Part shown: piece after piece, positions 39,901 through 48,689 of the stretch | How positions within the stretch are numbered: the first letter of the stretch is position 1 | Layout: every line of letters begins with the position of its first letter | Assembly (NCBI RefSeq): GCF_000876015.1 | Contig: NZ_BBQM01000016.1 | Coordinates: forward strand, 1 to 64,000 | Reading direction: 5' to 3' | From: Cupriavidus basilensis | GTDB taxonomy: Bacteria; Pseudomonadota; Gammaproteobacteria; Burkholderiales; Burkholderiaceae | DNA: 64,000 nucleotides | Program-made: the position numbers and the translations under genes | The notes under the pieces: model-generated | The model's input: only the letters and a program-made list of their open reading frames with translations | What the model was told of the DNA's origin: nothing | Database searches by the model: none

Positions 39901-42900
39901 TGGAGATGGCGAACCACTATGGGTACTTGAAGCGCACCGAGGGTGCCGACGGCGACCATGTGGACGTGTTCATCGGACCCAAGCCCGAGAGCGGCAAGGT
40001 GTTCGTCGTCGACCAGATCGACCCGCGCACCGGCAAGTTTGATGAGCACAAGGTGCTGCTCGGATTTTCGTCGCTGACAGCGGCGCGCGCAGGGTATCTC
40101 GCCAACTACGAGCAGGGCTGGAAGGGCGCCGGCGCCATCACGTCCATGAGCATGGATCAATTCAAATCCTGGCTCAAGGAAGGCGACACCACCAAGCCCC
40201 TGAATCCCAAGGTGGGTAAGCCGAAGACGGAGAAACAGGCCAGTGCGGCGCGTGCGCAAGCAAGGAAAGTCGAGACGCCCGCAACATCGGCGGTCGAGCG
40301 GCAGAAGCCCAAGACCGAGAGGCAACTGAAGGCTGAGCGAGCATATGCCGCACTTCTGCGGGAAAGCGAGAGGGCGCGTGCCGAAGGGGATACGGAGAAG
40401 GTTGGTCTGCTGGCCGAGGATCTCGCAAAGGGGCTCGAGGAGCGGAACGGCGCACGCGCCGAAGCCATGAGCGAGGATCTAAGGCGAAAGGCGGAGGGAC
40501 AGAGGAATTACGCTAAGGACAAGCCCAAGACCGAGAAGCAGGCGCGCATCGCGCGCGCGGAGGCAGGCCCGGTAGCGAGGGGAGGCAAGCCAGAAGACTC
40601 GCCGATTCTCAAGCGAACCGCCCGCCCTGGACGGATGGCCGCGGACAATCTGCGCGCCAAGTTCGCTCCCATCATCAAACAGTGGACGAACGGCCCCAAA
40701 GGCGGCGTCGAGATCGTCCAGTCGGTCGATGATCTTCCTGCGCACCTGGCTGCGAACCTTCGCGCCGCCGGCGAGGATGGTCGTGCCCAGGGCTTCTACC
40801 TGCCCAAGTCCGATAAGGTCTACCTGATCTCCGACAACCTGCCTAGCCTCGAGCGCGCGCAGGAGGTCGTTTTCCACGAGGTCTATGGCCACAAGGGCAT
40901 GCGGGCCATCCTGCCAGGCGAGCAGTATGCCGAGATGATGGGGCGCATCCGTCGCGCGAATCCGAAGATTGCCGCGGCCGCCCGCGCGTGGTTTGACGAC
41001 TACGGCGACAGCACCATCGAGATGAACATGGCTGCCGGCCAGTCCGCCGCGGAGGCGCGCAGCAACGCGGAACTCCTCTCGGTCGAGGAGGCGCTGGCGG
41101 ATATGGCAGCAACCGTGCCGGTGGCGGGCCCGGTGCGCAAGCTGCTCGCGGCTCTGCAGGCCGGCCTGCGAAAGATCGGCCTGCAAGCCGTTGCCGACTG
41201 GCTGGAGGGCAAGGGCGAGGCGGAGACGTTCGCGCTGCTGCGCGGCGCGCGCGCGGCAGTGTTCGGCGTGACCGGCAAGGGGAAGACGCATGTTCTCGCC
41301 GACCGCGGAGCGATGGCGCTCTCGCGGAAGGATTCTGCGGCGGCCGATGACTATCGCTTCGCCACCGAGGTGATGACGGAACTTGCGGCCCATGACGAGC
41401 TGTTCAAGTGGCCACCGAGTGGCGCCCATACCCTGGATGGAGTCTTGGCGGATATTGACCCTACGATCAAGGTCGTGGGCGATGCAACGCGCGAGGACGA
41501 GCGCGATGAATCCGGTGCGGAGCGCCGCACGCTCGTGCGCACCAGCAACGACCAGGATGCCTACGTCTTCGAGCGCGGCCGCGATGTGTGGCTTGATGTG
41601 AGCCGGCTGGACCCCGGTAGCGGTGGCGATGCCATCTACCAGGCTGTCGCCAACTACGCTCTGAACGCGCGCAAGCGGTTCATCGGCGACCCTGCGGGCC
41701 TGAGCCCGGCCGCCATCGTGCGCCGGACCTATCACATGCTTGGCTCGGCGCTGCGCTTCGGTACCACCGAACATTTCCAGCCGGCGCCAGAGCAGATCAA
41801 AGGCTTGCCGGACCAGGGCATTCCTCCGCTAGAATGGAGGGGCAGCGACGCGGACAAGTTGGCCGCACTCGCAAAGAACTTTACCGATACCCTCCACCAC
41901 CTTAACCCCGAACTGCGCAATGTCCGATACGATTTTGACCGAGCTAAATTCTTTGACGGCAACGTCGAAGTGGCTCGAGGCGATCTCCCGGCGCTTGCCC
42001 CCCGAGGAAGTGGTGCGGCGCGCGCGGGGAGCCGAACGGTTGCGGCAAGCGTTGTGCTCGCAAGCCTGGCACGCGCAACGATCAGCCAAAAATCCGGATT
42101 ACTGGCACGAGCTTTACGACAGTCGGGTCAACTGGTAGCTGGGGATCTAGGCCCTCTCTTCAGCCGCTCGGCCGGCGCGCGCTGGCAAGCGCCTGACCCG
42201 ACTCGGATGGATCGCCTTATCTACGAACTGCAGGATAGGCAGATCGATCTGAGGCGTGTGCAGACCGCCATTCGCGAGCAGGTTGGGAGCATCCCGGAAT
42301 CGTTCGATGCCTACCAGAAGGAAGAGTCCTACCACGGGCGTGTCGCGGCACGCACCGCCCAATTTCTCCAGCGCGAACTGCGTCCCCTCATCGAGGACTT
42401 GCGTGTGCGCAAGATCAGCATGGAGGAACTGGAGGCCTTCCTGTGGGCTCGCCACGCCCGTGAGCGCAATGCCCAGATCGCCAGCATCAACCCCGACTTC
42501 CCGGATGGCGGCTCCGGCCTGACCGACCGGCAGGCGGCCAGCTATTTCGCTGGCGCCGACGTGAAGGACTCCGCCGGCGAGGTCATCATCAAGGGCATGG
42601 ACAAGGCCAAACTAGCCGATCTAAAGGCGCTGGCCGCGCGCGTCGACGCCATGAATGCCGGCACGCAACAGGTGCTGATTCAATATGGGCTGGAGAACCC
42701 GGAGACCATCAATGCATGGTCCGGCACGTACAAGCACTACGTGCCGCTCAAGCGTGAGGACATGGACGGCATCACGCCAATCGGGCAGGGCTTCTCCATC
42801 AAGGGATCGGCCAGCAAGCGGGCAATGGGCTCCGGCCGCAGGGTGGCCGACATCCTGGCGAACGTCGCACTGGCGCGAGAGGCGGCGATTACCCGCGGCG

Positions 42901-44789
42901 AGAAGAACCGCGTCACACTGGCGCTCTACGGCCTGGCCGTGACCAACGTCAATCCGGGATTCTGGACCACGGACAAGCCGCCCACGGTGCAGAAGATTCA
43001 TCCGACGACCGGCAAGGTCATCAAGATCCCCGACCCGTCCTACCTGAGCCGGGATAACGTCATCGTGCTGCGCGTGCGGGGCGAAGATCGTTCGATTGCC
43101 TTCAATGAGAAGGACCCGCGCGCGATGCGCATTGCATCCTCGCTCAAGAACCTGGACGTGCAGCCTTTTGGCGAAATCATGGGCGCAGTTGCCCGGACCA
43201 CGCGCTACCTGGCGGCCATCAACACGCAGTACAACCCGGTCTTCGGTTTGCTCAATGCGGTGCGCGATGTCCAGGGAGCTGCGCTCAATCTGACCACGAC
43301 ACCCATCTCCGACAAGCGCTCTTTCGTATTGCTCAATGCGCCGGCCGCCATGCGGGCCATCTGGCAGGTGGAGCGGCACGACAACAACGCGAGCCCGTGG
43401 GCCAAACTGTACGAGCAGCTTCAACTCGCTGGCGGCACCACAGGGTACCGGGAGATCTTCCGCACGGGCAAGGACAAGGCCGAGTCCCTGCAGAAGGAAA
43501 TCGATTCCCTGGATCGCGGTGCACCGCGCAAGATGCTCGACTACACGCTGAACTGGCTAGACCACTACAACACGGCAATCGAAAATGCGATCCGGCTTAC
43601 TGCCTTCAAGGCGGCTCTCGACAAGGGCCTGAGCGAGGAGCGCGCGGGCAGCGTTGCGAAGAACCTGACGGTCAACTTCAATCGGCGCGGGCGCATGGGC
43701 CGGGAGCTTGGCTCGCTGTACGCCTTCTTCAACGCGGCAGTGCAGGGCACCGCCCGGATGATGGAAACGCTGGACCCGCGCACACGCCACGGCAAGGCGA
43801 TCATCGTCGGCGGCGTATTGTTCGGCGTCATCCAGGCTCTGGTCGCCGCGGCCGCGATGGATGAGGACGACTGGGACGCCATTCCGGAATTCACGAAGCA
43901 GCGCAATTTCATCATCCCGATGGGCAAGTCCTACGCGATGATCCCGATGCCGCTGGGCTTCAACGTGCTGCCGAACATCGGCCGCATCCTGACGGAGGCT
44001 GTCAGGACCGGTGGCGAGAAGTGGCGCAAGCAGTTGCCCGACCTGCTGGGCGTACTGCTGGACAACGCCAACCCACTGGGCTCCGGCACCTTCGCGCAGA
44101 TCCTAGCGCCGACGGTCGCCGACCCCATTGTCGCCCTGGCCGAGAACAAGGACTTCACCGGGAAGGCGATTTTCAAGGAAGACCAGAACGCCATGCGCCC
44201 GAAGCCCGGCTTCCAGCGCGCCAAGGACACGGCCAGCACGGTATCGAAGGGCATCGCCTACGGCGCGAACTGGGCCACGGGTGGAACTGCCTATACCCCC
44301 GGGCTGGTGTCTCCTACCCCCGATCAGCTTGACTACATCTTCGGCACCGTCACCGGCGGACTCGGCCGAGAGGTGAACAAGGTCTACCAGACGACCGAGC
44401 TGATGGTAAAGGGAAAGGATGTGCCCGAGTACAAGAAGCCGATCATCGGCCGCTTTTATGGCGACTTCGAGGGCGACGCCGATACCGCTGGCCGGTACTG
44501 GAATGTGGTGCGCGATGTCAACGAGAAGCGCAACGAGTTTTCTGGCCGCATCAAGGATGGAGGCGACGCCGCCAGCTACCTGACCAAGCATCCAGAGTTG
44601 CAGCTGGCGAAGGCTATCGACAAGTCCCAGCAGGCGATCAGCAAACTGCGCAAAACCAAGGATCAGATCGAGCAGGCTCCCGGCATGAAAGAGGCAGACC
44701 GGACAGCTGCGATGGATGCAGTCGACAAGCAGACGACCGCGGTCATGGAGTCGATCATCGATCTGGAGAAGAGTATCAAGTCAAAGTAG
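36918..44789 (+). CDS. Giant polyvalent virion protein (2623 aa): transglycosylase, InPase-like, zincin and LPP regions
   Basis: Residues about 35-135 are a transglycosylase-like domain (ALGIYGQESTGGTNAV, GGMQVTPDTFKRIA, LAVGYFSGEGNVN) that may open the cell wall during DNA entry. Residues 955-1085 (GLDITIENPRGSTRSG, YGYLKRTEGADGDHVDVFIGP) match the InPase-like domain of phage large polyvalent proteins. At about 1319 HEVYGH is a zincin metallopeptidase site. A PLFSR motif is near 1745. The last 700 residues, with helices and one hydrophobic segment near 2310, are of the kind found in Bcep22-like podoviruses. Ala/Pro-rich linkers separate domains. Two of these linker regions also hold protein-like frames (39310, 41920). 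No frameshift is evident. Confidence 0.8.
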   Translation: MALQDFGSLSLTNLPTGAQGKAGSPRAGSKTTPLDSATIDRIIAEEGADNIKPTALGIYGQESTGGTNAVRSIDGAEGGMQVTPDTFKRIAKPGERIDNPEDNFRVGVRYLKRMSDQFGVDPARLAVGYFSGEGNVNPSGDTPYKVDKKDGSGKTVSSYVRDLVARVGGAVASEAKAAEPAPDISKAPKYRDFIAKPQWAGLDDSQKTQARDAYFDRYVAPHLAPAERDSQREAFLQRATQIEGAGAPAAAKPGLLDRAVGAINSGLNAVLPSGGAAGGDPAGTGAAEILAVAGPEASKIGVAGASPVPASPGASLAPVTPAFRAEVGRAFDAATPEQRQQMVQAEGVVGQLARERAGQFAAAPTGETAGKFDTRAEARAARLTAAGADPKVAENFARYGAAAGQIPGTELGTAGPSNFDFETQGRFNKDPVFSNPVIRAAVKGYEGYRQGSLGLAQALFDATGNQEFADIARQGVTDAQRTTAAIGERGDGLQRNFEGAVSSIAQQLPALLAGMATGTEALPLAAMFTQTFGQEYGSGRAQGLDGGQAAARAGIYGAFEVIGEKFGLGQTMQALKLATRGAPTQDIATVLARGMLREIPGEQLTTLGQFLTDKVPGIGTNLEAGLAQYLQQAGDTLAQTVMQGGLMMGGTTGVSAGVRHLQGAPTQTSQELDAERAREQAVSKAATFFQPPARPKHASTAAAEQVVREMAAEAGMDTTDLLPAEASTPAAPAQPAQADVGAVPASAESVATDTAPPQATEAAMPTAPAATPQAAESPDIAAMSDAILAAEAARGEPNGSASAVPAEPVDPRGVAPDAGVGVDLAAGRAGPVQGGDDGRASAATAGVAGADVVSSADGATDGQSALSDRYAQAVDVVRKSRSPSVAVIQHNLHTDYSTAAGMLAQMEHDGIVTAPNERGVRSVIEQHAPAAVLDAAAHEAAMSPQNDLPQPTDAQKQAGNYKMGHTTLHGLDITIENPRGSTRSGTDAGGKAWSVEMANHYGYLKRTEGADGDHVDVFIGPKPESGKVFVVDQIDPRTGKFDEHKVLLGFSSLTAARAGYLANYEQGWKGAGAITSMSMDQFKSWLKEGDTTKPLNPKVGKPKTEKQASAARAQARKVETPATSAVERQKPKTERQLKAERAYAALLRESERARAEGDTEKVGLLAEDLAKGLEERNGARAEAMSEDLRRKAEGQRNYAKDKPKTEKQARIARAEAGPVARGGKPEDSPILKRTARPGRMAADNLRAKFAPIIKQWTNGPKGGVEIVQSVDDLPAHLAANLRAAGEDGRAQGFYLPKSDKVYLISDNLPSLERAQEVVFHEVYGHKGMRAILPGEQYAEMMGRIRRANPKIAAAARAWFDDYGDSTIEMNMAAGQSAAEARSNAELLSVEEALADMAATVPVAGPVRKLLAALQAGLRKIGLQAVADWLEGKGEAETFALLRGARAAVFGVTGKGKTHVLADRGAMALSRKDSAAADDYRFATEVMTELAAHDELFKWPPSGAHTLDGVLADIDPTIKVVGDATREDERDESGAERRTLVRTSNDQDAYVFERGRDVWLDVSRLDPGSGGDAIYQAVANYALNARKRFIGDPAGLSPAAIVRRTYHMLGSALRFGTTEHFQPAPEQIKGLPDQGIPPLEWRGSDADKLAALAKNFTDTLHHLNPELRNVRYDFDRAKFFDGNVEVARGDLPALAPRGSGAARAGSRTVAASVVLASLARATISQKSGLLARALRQSGQLVAGDLGPLFSRSAGARWQAPDPTRMDRLIYELQDRQIDLRRVQTAIREQVGSIPESFDAYQKEESYHGRVAARTAQFLQRELRPLIEDLRVRKISMEELEAFLWARHARERNAQIASINPDFPDGGSGLTDRQAASYFAGADVKDSAGEVIIKGMDKAKLADLKALAARVDAMNAGTQQVLIQYGLENPETINAWSGTYKHYVPLKREDMDGITPIGQGFSIKGSASKRAMGSGRRVADILANVALAREAAITRGEKNRVTLALYGLAVTNVNPGFWTTDKPPTVQKIHPTTGKVIKIPDPSYLSRDNVIVLRVRGEDRSIAFNEKDPRAMRIASSLKNLDVQPFGEIMGAVARTTRYLAAINTQYNPVFGLLNAVRDVQGAALNLTTTPISDKRSFVLLNAPAAMRAIWQVERHDNNASPWAKLYEQLQLAGGTTGYREIFRTGKDKAESLQKEIDSLDRGAPRKMLDYTLNWLDHYNTAIENAIRLTAFKAALDKGLSEERAGSVAKNLTVNFNRRGRMGRELGSLYAFFNAAVQGTARMMETLDPRTRHGKAIIVGGVLFGVIQALVAAAAMDEDDWDAIPEFTKQRNFIIPMGKSYAMIPMPLGFNVLPNIGRILTEAVRTGGEKWRKQLPDLLGVLLDNANPLGSGTFAQILAPTVADPIVALAENKDFTGKAIFKEDQNAMRPKPGFQRAKDTASTVSKGIAYGANWATGGTAYTPGLVSPTPDQLDYIFGTVTGGLGREVNKVYQTTELMVKGKDVPEYKKPIIGRFYGDFEGDADTAGRYWNVVRDVNEKRNEFSGRIKDGGDAASYLTKHPELQLAKAIDKSQQAISKLRKTKDQIEQAPGMKEADRTAAMDAVDKQTTAVMESIIDLEKSIKSK
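39310..39516 (+). CDS. Candidate overlapping gene inside the giant ORF, 68 aa
   Basis: In the +1 frame relative to the giant gene. The protein (MEARVLCRPSLSIHEALRRM, then QEWELILPRDVPDLYKAV and PLRLESLVLTLFLVQTE) looks natural, whereas the host frame here is an Ala/Gly/Asp-rich linker. GGAGAG lies 6 nt before the ATG. Unknown function. It could also be a remnant of a gene absorbed by fusion. Confidence 0.4.
   Translation: MEARVLCRPSLSIHEALRRMQEWELILPRDVPDLYKAVTTDEPVPLRLESLVLTLFLVQTEPPTDSRH
41920..42138 (+). CDS. Second candidate overlapping gene inside the giant ORF, 72 aa
   Basis: Again in the +1 frame relative to the giant gene. MSDTILTELNSLTATSKWLEAISRRLPPEEVVRRARGAERLRQAL, then NPDYWHELYDSRVNW, reads as a normal helical protein, whereas the giant frame across 41975-42140 is an Ala/Arg/Ser-rich stretch of linker type. 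No good ribosome site is seen before the ATG, which lowers confidence. Confidence 0.35.
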   Translation: MSDTILTELNSLTATSKWLEAISRRLPPEEVVRRARGAERLRQALCSQAWHAQRSAKNPDYWHELYDSRVNW

Positions 44790-45578
44790 GTCGGAGGGCG
44801 GGCGGTACAATGGTGCGGCTGGGTGTGCGAGTCTATTCCAGACCGGCGAGCAGTCAATAATGGTTACACCATTTCCGCACCAAACTCCCATATCTATCTG
44901 ATTTTAAATGAAATGAGAGTCCCCTCCCTCGCACCAAATTCAAAAAGCTACACGGCAACAATATCGGTCACAACCCACATTTCATAAGGTTTGCGGCCTG
45001 CCGTGTGGTCTCCTCTTTCCCTTGAAATTACGCACAAAACCTCACTTGCCGGCGATGCCGTAGTCAGATGGCGTGAAGACTTGGCCTAATGGTCGGCCCT
45101 TATCGCGCAGGAAGCCCCGCACCTTCATGTCCTTGGCGGGGACGATGAACAAGGACCAGACTTCGCTTGAGGTAGCGTGTTCGTGCACATCAGTTTGTAT
45201 GCTAAGCGGCCAAAGGATGACGCGGTGGAATATATCGCTGGTCAGGAAGTTGAGCCAGTGCATCTTGCGTATTCCGCAGTGCGTGGCGAAAGGGTGAGAA
45301 GTCCGGCTGCAGTCTTTGACGCTGCCGGGTCGCCGGCTTCGCCTGCGAGCGCTCCTACGACGCGTTGATCCAGACGAAGCAGAGGTAGTGCTTCCTTGGC
45401 TTACGCGCAGCACTAGTCAAGATCAGGCGCTAATAGACTGCTCGCCTGTCAAATTGTGCCTATAAGATCACGTTATTTCTATTTCTAACTTGATACAATA
45501 CGACCGCTCTGTTTGCTGCCGGAGTCAGATCGCGGGGGCTAACCTGCCCGACACGTCTAACAATTAAAAGAGGTTCCA
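44790..45578. other. Gene-poor interval at the probable prophage end
   Basis: About 790 bp, visibly AT-richer than the phage genes. The only protein-like frame is a 73-aa minus-strand one (45042-45263). A plus-strand frame at 45177-45368 overlaps it and cannot be excluded. TACAAT at about 45494 may be the -10 box for the acyltransferase genes. An attachment site may lie here or further right, but its partner is outside the window. Confidence 0.45.
45042..45263 (-). CDS. Possible small protein, 73 aa
   Basis: MHWLNFLTSDIFHRVILWPL..., then DVHEHATSSEVWSLFIVPAKDMKVRGFLRDKGRPLGQVFTPSDYGIAGK. The C-terminal 48 residues read like a real protein end. No strong ribosome site. It may be a fragment of a longer gene cut by integration or deletion. 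Unrecognised. Confidence 0.35.
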   Translation of the reverse strand: MHWLNFLTSDIFHRVILWPLSIQTDVHEHATSSEVWSLFIVPAKDMKVRGFLRDKGRPLGQVFTPSDYGIAGK

Positions 45579-47060
45579 TTGGTATTTAGCTCCCCATTGT
45601 TTCTTTTTGTTTTTCTCCCGATCGTACTGGCCTTGTATTACGTATTGGCTCGGAGTTGCCGGAATATTCTCCTGCTTATTGCTAGTTTGATCTTCTATGC
45701 ATGGGGGGAGCCAGTATATGTCCTTCTAATGATCGGATCCATTTTTTTTAATTGGATCATAGGACTGGAACTAGGAAGGAGAAAAGACGATCGCGTGTCA
45801 AGAATTATCTTGGCTGTAGGTGTTTTTGTCAATTTGGTTGTCCTTGCTCACTATAAGTACGCCTACTTTCTACTTTCTTCGGCGAACAATATTCTGGAGC
45901 CTGCTTTTGGTATTAGGTTCGCGGGCCAACAAGTTCCGCTTCCTGTTGGGATTTCTTTTTTCACTTTTCACGCAATATCATACATCGTAGATATTTATCG
46001 AAAAGAGGCGGCGCCACTAAAGAATCCTCTTGATATGGGTGTTTATATATCCTTGTTTCCCCAGTTGGTCGCAGGGCCGATCATTCGATATCACGATATA
46101 GCGAGGCAAATTGCCGAACGAACAAATACCCTCGATCGTTTTTGCTCTGGGGTTGAGCGATTTTCATTCGGCCTCGGGAAGAAAGTCCTGATTGCAAATA
46201 TTCTTGGGAATGTTGCTGACCAGATTTTCGCGGCACCGGAAAATTCTCTATCTGCACCAATGGCGTGGCTCGGAATTGCGTGCTATACGCTGCAGATTTA
46301 TTTCGATTTCTCGGGTTACTCGGACATGGCTATTGGCCTTGCTCGCATGTTCGGGTTCGAGTTGACGGAGAATTTCAACTATCCTTACATCGCGCGGTCG
46401 ATTCGAGAGTTTTGGAGGCGTTGGCACCTATCTTTGTCTACGTGGTTTCGAGACTATCTGTATATTCCTCTGGGAGGTAATCGAGCGTCGCCTGTCCACG
46501 TGAAGGTCAATTTGTTTATCGTTTTCCTTCTATGTGGTCTTTGGCACGGTGCAAGTTGGAACTTTGTTCTCTGGGGTGCTTTTCATGGGATGCTGTTAGT
46601 GTTTGAGCGTGGACGATTTGGCGCACTGTTGGACAGGCTTCCTGGCATAGTCGGAAGCGCCTATGCCATTCTGATGGTCATGGTTGGTTGGGTTCTGTTT
46701 CGTGCGGCAGACTTGCCGCAAGCCATCGCCTATGTTGGCGCCATGCTCGGCTTGGGGTCCGGCAGTGGCTTCTCTCCTCAGGTGCTGGCCGCTGTCGATG
46801 CACGAGTGATCTGGACATTGGTGGCAGGTGTAATCCTGGCAACCCCAGTTGCGACAGTGCTTTGTCGAGATTGGGCGACACGAATTTATCCAAGTCATGC
46901 GGCGGAGCCATTTCCTCCGTATGTACGCACTATTGGAAATCTTGGAAGAAAGGGCTCTACAATAGCGATCAGCTCCTTTATTTCTATTGGGACTGTGGTT
47001 TTATGCATTTCGCAGCTCGCGACCAGCACCTACAATCCGTTCATCTATTTCAGGTTCTAA
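45579..47060 (+). CDS. MBOAT-family O-acyltransferase (AlgI-like), 493 aa
   Basis: Multi-pass membrane protein with the AlgI/DltB signatures PVGISFFTFHAISYIVDIYRKEA, FPQLVAGPIIRYHDI, FWRRWHLSLSTWFRDYLYIPLGGNR and CGLWHGASWNFVLWGAFHG, the last with the catalytic His. It would take acyl groups (usually acetyl) across the inner membrane for transfer to an extracellular polysaccharide. TTG start with AGAGG 6 nt upstream. Markedly AT-rich compared with both phage and host genes, a sign of horizontal origin. Directly followed by an AlgJ/AlgX-like partner. Confidence 0.9.
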   Translation: MVFSSPLFLFVFLPIVLALYYVLARSCRNILLLIASLIFYAWGEPVYVLLMIGSIFFNWIIGLELGRRKDDRVSRIILAVGVFVNLVVLAHYKYAYFLLSSANNILEPAFGIRFAGQQVPLPVGISFFTFHAISYIVDIYRKEAAPLKNPLDMGVYISLFPQLVAGPIIRYHDIARQIAERTNTLDRFCSGVERFSFGLGKKVLIANILGNVADQIFAAPENSLSAPMAWLGIACYTLQIYFDFSGYSDMAIGLARMFGFELTENFNYPYIARSIREFWRRWHLSLSTWFRDYLYIPLGGNRASPVHVKVNLFIVFLLCGLWHGASWNFVLWGAFHGMLLVFERGRFGALLDRLPGIVGSAYAILMVMVGWVLFRAADLPQAIAYVGAMLGLGSGSGFSPQVLAAVDARVIWTLVAGVILATPVATVLCRDWATRIYPSHAAEPFPPYVRTIGNLGRKGSTIAISSFISIGTVVLCISQLATSTYNPFIYFRF

Positions 47061-48689
47061 GTGAAAGTGGATAACATAAAAAATATCAACAGACTTACTG
47101 CGCTACTATTTGTGAGCCTGCTGGCAATTCCACTTGCACTGACCTTCAAGCCGGCTGATGGGACATCGGAGAACCGAGTTCTCACTGGATTTCCTTCAAT
47201 TGAGATATCCAAGAAGTCTCTTACTTCGTTTCCGAAACGATTTGAAGGATACATCAATGATAATTTTGGTCTGCGCAATTTATTTTTAGACCTCAATGCT
47301 GAAATTGTAAATTCAGTTTTTGGCGCGACAGGATCGAAAGATGTTATTATAGGGAAGAATGGTTGGTTGTTCTTTGCTGGCGATAAATCTCTTCCAGATA
47401 TATTGGGTAATGACCCTTTTGGTCTTGGGGACATCGAAAAATGGAAGATCAGCACCCTGGAAAAGGGGCGGTGGCTCGCATCTAGCGGAGTGGAATATCG
47501 ATTTGTTCTTGCTCCTGATAAACACACCGTCTACCCCGATTACCTGCCTGAGAACATCAAATTTAGTGGTCACCCGCGGGCGGATGTGGTGCGGAATTTG
47601 GGCTTGCAGTATTTTGTCGATCTTGCCCCAGATTTGCGTCGCGCAAGATCAGGGTTCGGCGATAGGCTGTACTTTCAGACGGACACACATTGGAAGAGCT
47701 TCGGCGCCTATGTTGGCTTCGAGGGAATCGTTCGTTCTTTGGGGACTGATTTCGAGCGCCGGGCTATCAAGTTTCAGGGAACTGATTTTGGTCGGCGTGG
47801 TGCCGCACATAAGAGGGACCTCGCCAGCATCGCTCGTATGCCAACTGTCGAAGTCGATGAGACAGTCGTTGCTTCACGGCTACCAAAATGCAGGAGTCTG
47901 AGAGCAGGGCAACCTCCGCTTGGTCTTCCTTCTGCTACAACACTGCGCATGCTTACGGTTACGTGTGAAGGAGGTAAGGGGACGGCCCTAGTGTTTCACG
48001 ATTCGTACATGCAGCAGATCATGCCCTTCATGTCTCCGCTCTTTGAGCGGGTCGTATACATCTGGGATAACCCTGACGATGACGTATTTGTCCGAATGGT
48101 GCTGCAGGAAAAGCCAGATGTCGTCATCGAGGAGCGGGTCGAGCGGTTTTTCCGAACTCCGCCGCAGGCACAGTTCGGCGGTGCGCTGGCCAAGCTCAAC
48201 GACGAGGCTGTACGTGGATACACGGCCGAAGCTGAGCAGCAGCACATTCGACTGCATGAATTGATGAAGAGCGGCGCGCGAGTCAGCAGCGATAAGCAAG
48301 GCATGTACCTAACGCTAAATGCTGCAACCCATCGCATCGAAGACTCAGGCGGTGTGGTCGAGAGTGCCAATGGTGCAATCGGTGGTTATGTGATCGACGG
48401 CTGGGCTGGCTTCCCAGCGAGCAAGCAGGGTGCTGATCACATCCTTGTCACTGTCGATGACGTGGCGGCCATGGCCGTTCCCCTGACCAAGGATCGGATG
48501 GACGTAGCGGAGCATTTCCAGGCTCCGGCCCTAAGCCGGTCCGGATTCACCTTCTTTCTTCCTGCCGACGTACTTGAAACGGTAGCCAGAGGGGGAAGTA
48601 TCAAGCTACTAGCGGGGCAGAACGGGCGATACGCCTTGATGGACGCACGGGCACTTGAAAAGCGCTTACGTGCTGACGCTGGGCTGTAG
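47061..48689 (+). CDS. AlgJ/AlgX-like O-acetyltransferase partner (SGNH-like), 542 aa
   Basis: N-terminal signal anchor (residues 12-32), then NRVLTGFPSIEISKKSLTSFPKRFEGYINDNFGLRN and GKNGWLFFAGDK, typical of AlgJ/AlgX. Catalytic set: T-D208-T-H210-W and HDS315Y, the SGNH-like triad. The C-terminal 170 residues are an extra beta domain, possibly carbohydrate-binding. It would complete acyl transfer to polysaccharide in the periplasm. GTG start immediately after the stop of the MBOAT gene. GC rises in its second half, so the gene may be mosaic. Confidence 0.85.
   Translation: MKVDNIKNINRLTALLFVSLLAIPLALTFKPADGTSENRVLTGFPSIEISKKSLTSFPKRFEGYINDNFGLRNLFLDLNAEIVNSVFGATGSKDVIIGKNGWLFFAGDKSLPDILGNDPFGLGDIEKWKISTLEKGRWLASSGVEYRFVLAPDKHTVYPDYLPENIKFSGHPRADVVRNLGLQYFVDLAPDLRRARSGFGDRLYFQTDTHWKSFGAYVGFEGIVRSLGTDFERRAIKFQGTDFGRRGAAHKRDLASIARMPTVEVDETVVASRLPKCRSLRAGQPPLGLPSATTLRMLTVTCEGGKGTALVFHDSYMQQIMPFMSPLFERVVYIWDNPDDDVFVRMVLQEKPDVVIEERVERFFRTPPQAQFGGALAKLNDEAVRGYTAEAEQQHIRLHELMKSGARVSSDKQGMYLTLNAATHRIEDSGGVVESANGAIGGYVIDGWAGFPASKQGADHILVTVDDVAAMAVPLTKDRMDVAEHFQAPALSRSGFTFFLPADVLETVARGGSIKLLAGQNGRYALMDARALEKRLRADAGL

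Noticed and set aside
45177-45368. Plus-strand 63-aa frame in the gene-poor interval
   Set aside because: Overlaps the minus-strand frame at 45042-45263 and has no ribosome site; the evidence does not favour it.
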